NCBI GenBank assembly: GCA_043810595.1
Contig: JBDRNX010000038.1
Coordinates: forward strand, 1 to 16,909
Direction: 5' to 3'
Origin: JAWABC01 sp043810595
GTDB lineage: Archaea > Nanobdellota > Nanobdellia > SCGC-AAA011-G17 > VGLX01
Length of the DNA: 16,909 bases
Shown: piece after piece, positions 14,755-16,909 of the stretch
Numbering within the stretch: the first letter of the stretch is position 1
How the letters are laid out: each line of letters opens with the position of its first letter
Notes under the pieces: generated by a model
The model's database searches: none
The model's input: the letters and a program-made list of their open reading frames with translations, nothing else
What the model was told of the DNA's origin: nothing
Made by a program: the position numbers and the translations under genes

Positions 14755-14775
14755 GAAAACATTTAAAATGTTTTC
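14755..14775. promoter_or_regulatory. Perfect 21-bp palindrome at the aspS promoter
   Basis: GAAAACATTT (14755-14764) and AAATGTTTTC (14766-14775) are exact reverse complements around a single A. The centre lies 29 nt before the aspS ATG, where the TATA element of that operon should be (minus strand cattttaaatg). This suits an operator overlapping the TATA box. Confidence 0.6.
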
Positions 14776-14786
14776 TATTCAACAAG

Positions 14787-14796
14787 ATTTATAAAT
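14787..14796 (+). promoter_or_regulatory. TATA box of the gene at 14819
   Basis: The sequence atttataaat is centred about 27 nt before the ATG at 14819, giving a predicted leaderless transcript. It is itself palindromic and could also act on the minus strand for aspS. Confidence 0.55.
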
Positions 14797-14818
14797 AACT
14801 CCGAAATAAGAACAAACG

Positions 14819-15511
14819 ATGGCAAAAGATTTCACGAAAAAAATACTGGTGGGACTGACAGGGTGGAAGAAAAAACACTGGCAGGAACAACTTGAGGAAA
14901 TAAACAAGCACAACATAAGAAAAATAGCCTTATTCTTAGAAATGTTCAAACCCGAACAGAGGAAGAAAATATACGAAGCGCTGCTAAAATCAAAGGCAAA
15001 AGAAATACCTCTGGTGCATTTAAGAAACGACATGAATATAAAAGAAATAAAATTCCTGATAAAAAAATTCAAAACAAAATACTTCACGATACACGAAAAC
15101 ACATTCAGGGTTATGAGGAAATGGAATGGAAATAACAAAAAGCTGTACCTCGAGATGAACGTCGATAACAGGGTACCCAAAAACGTCAAAATAAACAGGA
15201 TAGGAGGATTCTGCGTGGACTTGTCCCATTACATGGTGGAGAAAAAACTGAACTCAAGAGAATATGACTACATAGAAGAAAGAAGGAAGGTAAAAAAATA
15301 CTTCAGATGCAACCACATAAACGGCTATTCGTACAAGAAAAACAAAGACCTGCACACGGTAAAAAGCTTGAGAGAATTCGAATACATAAAAAAACTGCCA
15401 AACTACCTGTTCGGAGAGGTCATAGGAATAGAGGTGTTCAACAGCATAAAAGAGCAACTAAAATTCAAGGAACACCTAATAAAACTTCTAAACAAGAAAT
15501 TCAACAAATAA
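14819..15511 (+). CDS. Conserved-looking hypothetical protein, possible TIM-barrel fold
   Basis: A 230-residue, lysine-rich soluble protein, not identified with any named family. Alternating hydrophobic strands and charged helices ('ILVGLTG', 'IRKIALFLEM', 'EIPLVHLRND', 'TKYFTIHEN', 'LYLEMNVDN', 'GGFCVDLSHY', 'YFRCNHINGYS', 'YLFGEVIGIEVFNS') give about eight beta/alpha units. Conserved-looking His, Asp and Glu occur near strand ends (VHLRND, FCVDLSH, CNHINGY, GIEVFN), as in xylose-isomerase-like or endonuclease-IV-like barrels. That fold is an inference from the pattern alone. The gene has its own TATA box and is divergent from aspS across an 82-nt region. The next gene starts 31 nt downstream with its own TATA. 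Confidence 0.65.
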   Translation: MAKDFTKKILVGLTGWKKKHWQEQLEEINKHNIRKIALFLEMFKPEQRKKIYEALLKSKAKEIPLVHLRNDMNIKEIKFLIKKFKTKYFTIHENTFRVMRKWNGNNKKLYLEMNVDNRVPKNVKINRIGGFCVDLSHYMVEKKLNSREYDYIEERRKVKKYFRCNHINGYSYKKNKDLHTVKSLREFEYIKKLPNYLFGEVIGIEVFNSIKEQLKFKEHLIKLLNKKFNK

Positions 15512-15512
15512 G

Positions 15513-15520
15513 TTTTTAAA
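15513..15520 (+). promoter_or_regulatory. TATA box of the VIT1-like/pth2 unit
   Basis: The sequence tttttaaa directly follows the upstream stop codon and ends 22 nt before the ATG at 15543, so the transcript is probably leaderless. No SD is visible. Confidence 0.45.
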
Positions 15521-15542
15521 CAACAAAAAAATAAATAATAAC

Positions 15543-16016
15543 ATGCATAAAGCATTAAGAGGAGGATTCATTTTTGGCTTAACATCAGCGGTGACAACCA
15601 CCTTAGGATTGATGGTGGGGCTGAATTCTGGAACACACTCAAAACTCGTTGTCACCGGAGCTATAATAACCATAGCGATAGCAGACGCATTCTCAGACTC
15701 ACTAGGCATGCACCTATCAGAAGAGTCGGAGAACATAAAAGAAAGAGCCATCTGGGAAGCAACACTATCCACATTTTTTACAAAACTACTCTTTCCACTA
15801 ACATTCCTCATCCCAGTTTTGCTGTTTTCACTTACTAACGCAATCATAATAAGCATCGCATGGGGGATGTCATGCATAGCATTCTTCAGCTATATGATAG
15901 CAAAAATAAGGAACAAAAAACCGCTTATTGTTATAGCAGAACATCTGCTGATAGCGGTAATTGTAGTGGTAGCAGCACACTACTTCGGAGGGCTGGTTTC
16001 ACAGTTCTTTGCATAA
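15543..16016 (+). CDS. VIT1/CCC1-family membrane protein (predicted metal transporter)
   Basis: A 157-residue membrane protein with about five hydrophobic helices (8-26, 35-52, 75-97, 98-118 and 128-154). 'RGGFIFGLTSAVTTTLGLMVGL' and 'IADAFSDSLGMHLSEESENI' match the first two helices and the acidic cytoplasmic entry of VIT1/CCC1 (DUF125) proteins, which carry Fe2+ or Mn2+ into vacuoles in plants and yeast. Archaeal homologues are likewise predicted iron or manganese transporters, but transport here is an inference. The protein is shorter than eukaryotic members because it lacks the long metal-binding loop. The stop codon overlaps the pth2 start by 1 nt (TAATG), indicating an operon. Confidence 0.75.
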   Translation: MHKALRGGFIFGLTSAVTTTLGLMVGLNSGTHSKLVVTGAIITIAIADAFSDSLGMHLSEESENIKERAIWEATLSTFFTKLLFPLTFLIPVLLFSLTNAIIISIAWGMSCIAFFSYMIAKIRNKKPLIVIAEHLLIAVIVVVAAHYFGGLVSQFFA

Positions 16017-16354
16017 TGAAACAAGCAATCGTAGTGATAAAAAGCCTGAAGATGAGTTTGGGAAAAACGGCAGCTCAATCGAGTCATGCATCTGTAGAAG
16101 CGACTTTGAAAAGCGAGAAGAAAAAAGTAGAAGAATGGAAAAAAGAAGGCATGAAAAAAGTAGTGCTCAAAGTAGAAAACGAAGAAGAATTATTAAAACT
16201 AAAAAAAGAAGCAGAAAAAACAAAACTAGTAACAGCACTAATAAGGGATGCAGGAAGGACATTCTTCAAAAAACCAACCATAACATGCATGGCAATAGGA
16301 CCGGACAAAGAAGAAAGAATAGACAGAGTAACGGGAAAGCTGAAGATGCTATGA
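16016..16354 (+). CDS. pth2: Peptidyl-tRNA hydrolase, Pth2 (archaeal/eukaryotic type)
   Basis: Releases tRNA from peptidyl-tRNA that drops off the ribosome. The 112-residue length is typical. Motifs: 'LKMSLGKTAAQSSHAS' (residues 11-26, matching the family's K-M-x-x-GK-x-AAQ-x-x-HA), a central 'EEWKKEGMKKVVLKVENEEEL', and 'ALIRDAGRTFFKKPTITCMAIGP', holding the conserved D-A-G-R-T and T-x-T-x-x-AIGP. The ATG at 16016 overlaps the stop of the upstream gene by 1 nt; longer versions starting earlier in this frame lie inside that gene. The last 6 nt overlap the end of the convergent gene at 16349. Pth2 is one of the clearest archaeal markers in the window. Confidence 0.95.
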   Translation: MKQAIVVIKSLKMSLGKTAAQSSHASVEATLKSEKKKVEEWKKEGMKKVVLKVENEEELLKLKKEAEKTKLVTALIRDAGRTFFKKPTITCMAIGPDKEERIDRVTGKLKML

Positions 16355-16771
16355 CCGCTTCTGGTAGTCATCACAAGAGTCAAACCTAAAACCTGTGCAA
16401 TAAACCCTGAAAGGATCCCTGCCGGGAGGAGAACAGAATTTTATATAACCGGCTTTGCCGAGATTTATAGAAAGCTGAGGACACATGCCGAAGTCAAACT
16501 CGGGATGTTCCTTCTGAAACTTGTTAAGGATAAAAAAACCGAAATTGATGTCTGGCTTCCTATAATACTCCTCAAGCGCCTTGGTAAAATAAAAAAACCT
16601 CTCGTCAGAAGTGGTGAGTTTTCTCATCTCTCCAATGAAACCGTTGCTTTCAAAAAATCCAAGAAGGTCTGCGAGATCGGAGCTTCTCTTAAAAGTCTCA
16701 ACTTCCATTTTCCTTCCCTCGATTGTAGGAGGCTTATTCTCCAACAGATGGACCAATTGCGTATCACTCAT
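16349..16771 (-). CDS. Hypothetical protein
   Basis: A 140-residue soluble protein from the ATG at 16771 (a TTG at 16789 would add six residues). I do not recognise the family. The middle is aromatic-rich ('LADLLGFFESNGF', 'ERFFYFTKALEEYYRKPDINFGFFIL'). The C-terminal 45 residues hold four cysteines ('GMCPQLS', 'KFCSPPGRDPFRVYCTGFRFDSCDDY'), which could bind metal or form disulfides. No signal peptide or membrane segment is seen. Coding status rests on length, the conserved-looking composition, a possible TATA box upstream and the lack of a better frame in this region. It ends 6 nt inside the convergent pth2 gene. Confidence 0.55.
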   Translation of the reverse strand: MSDTQLVHLLENKPPTIEGRKMEVETFKRSSDLADLLGFFESNGFIGEMRKLTTSDERFFYFTKALEEYYRKPDINFGFFILNKFQKEHPEFDFGMCPQLSINLGKAGYIKFCSPPGRDPFRVYCTGFRFDSCDDYQKRS

Positions 16772-16802
16772 AGTAGATGCTGATATCAAAAATGGACCTT
16801 AC

Positions 16803-16811
16803 ATATAAAAA
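16803..16811 (-). promoter_or_regulatory. Possible TATA box of the hypothetical gene at 16771
   Basis: The minus strand reads ttttatatg here, about 32 nt before the ATG at 16771, predicting a short leader of around 5-10 nt without an SD. Confidence 0.35.
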
Positions 16812-16841
16812 ACTTACCGTTTTTAAGGCCGAAACGATAGG

Positions 16842-16849
16842 TTTATAAA
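16842..16849 (+). promoter_or_regulatory. TATA box of the 5S rRNA gene
   Basis: The consensus sequence tttataaa is centred about 25 nt before 16870, where the 5S sequence begins, so the gene appears to have its own promoter. Confidence 0.65.
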
Positions 16850-16867
16850 CATAGAAAGAAGGGAAAA

Positions 16868-16909
16868 ATTCGGACGGTCATAGTGGCCTGGTCCCACCCG
16901 ATCCCGTTT
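16868..16909 (+). rRNA. rrf: 5S ribosomal RNA, 3' partial (first ~42 nt)
   Basis: The last bases of the window contain 'cggacggtcatagtgg', the helix I/loop A/helix II start of 5S rRNA, then 'cccacccgatcccgttt', the helix III/loop C segment, which would continue into cgaac past the edge. The 5' end is estimated from the TATA box and the usual length before 'GGTCATAG', so it may be off by a few bases. No 16S or 23S sequence lies upstream in this window. Confidence 0.8.

Noticed and set aside
15860..16015. Longer pth2 starting upstream in the same frame
   Set aside because: The extra residues lie wholly inside the VIT1-like gene and do not resemble Pth2. The ATG at 16016 gives the standard length.
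1..16909. CRISPR array, insertion sequence or prophage genes
   Set aside because: I saw no regularly spaced direct repeats, no transposase and no phage structural genes. The only mobile elements supported are the intein and the LAGLIDADG gene.

Overview
The window looks like chromosomal DNA of an archaeon, probably a DPANN-type lineage (Woesearchaeota/Nanoarchaeota-like). The archaeal signs are peptidyl-tRNA hydrolase of the Pth2 family, an Lrp/AsnC regulator, TATA boxes about 25 nt before predicted transcript starts, several leaderless genes beside Shine-Dalgarno (SD) genes, and poly-T terminators. The lineage is an inference. Several genes are of bacterial type (NrdR, UppP, a GAD-domain AspRS), as is common in such genomes.

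Layout. 1-1025 (+): end of an Lrp/AsnC regulator, then a CYTH-domain protein. 1012-6846 (-): the operon nrdR-nrdD-nrdG-uppP, that is, repressor, anaerobic ribonucleotide reductase, its radical-SAM activase and undecaprenyl-diphosphatase. NrdD carries a 511-residue LAGLIDADG intein. The nrdR promoter has a TATA box between two NrdR-box-like sites, which suggests autoregulation of the operon. 7046-8200 (+): a DUF2062 membrane protein and a secreted or anchored protein with 22 cysteines, many spaced 11 residues apart. 8214-10575 (-): gatB, preceded by a free-standing LAGLIDADG endonuclease gene that overlaps its start by 20 nt. 10754-11250 (-): a 45-residue ribbon-helix-helix protein (not a standard long ORF) followed by a small four-helix membrane protein. 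11314-14736 (-): aspS-gatC-gatA. 14819-16354 (+): a conserved-looking hypothetical, a VIT1/CCC1-like membrane protein and pth2. 16349-16771 (-): a hypothetical gene. 16868-end (+): the start of a 5S rRNA gene.

How the genes work together. AspRS (predicted non-discriminating) with GatC, GatA and GatB should make Asn-tRNA(Asn), and perhaps Gln-tRNA(Gln), by misacylation followed by transamidation. NrdD and NrdG supply deoxynucleotides anaerobically under NrdR.

Composition. The + strand is rich in A and C whichever strand is coding. The intein and the free endonuclease break this pattern (T-rich on +), which marks them as mobile insertions. The depletion of T on + also explains the many long, meaningless + strand open frames opposite minus-strand genes.
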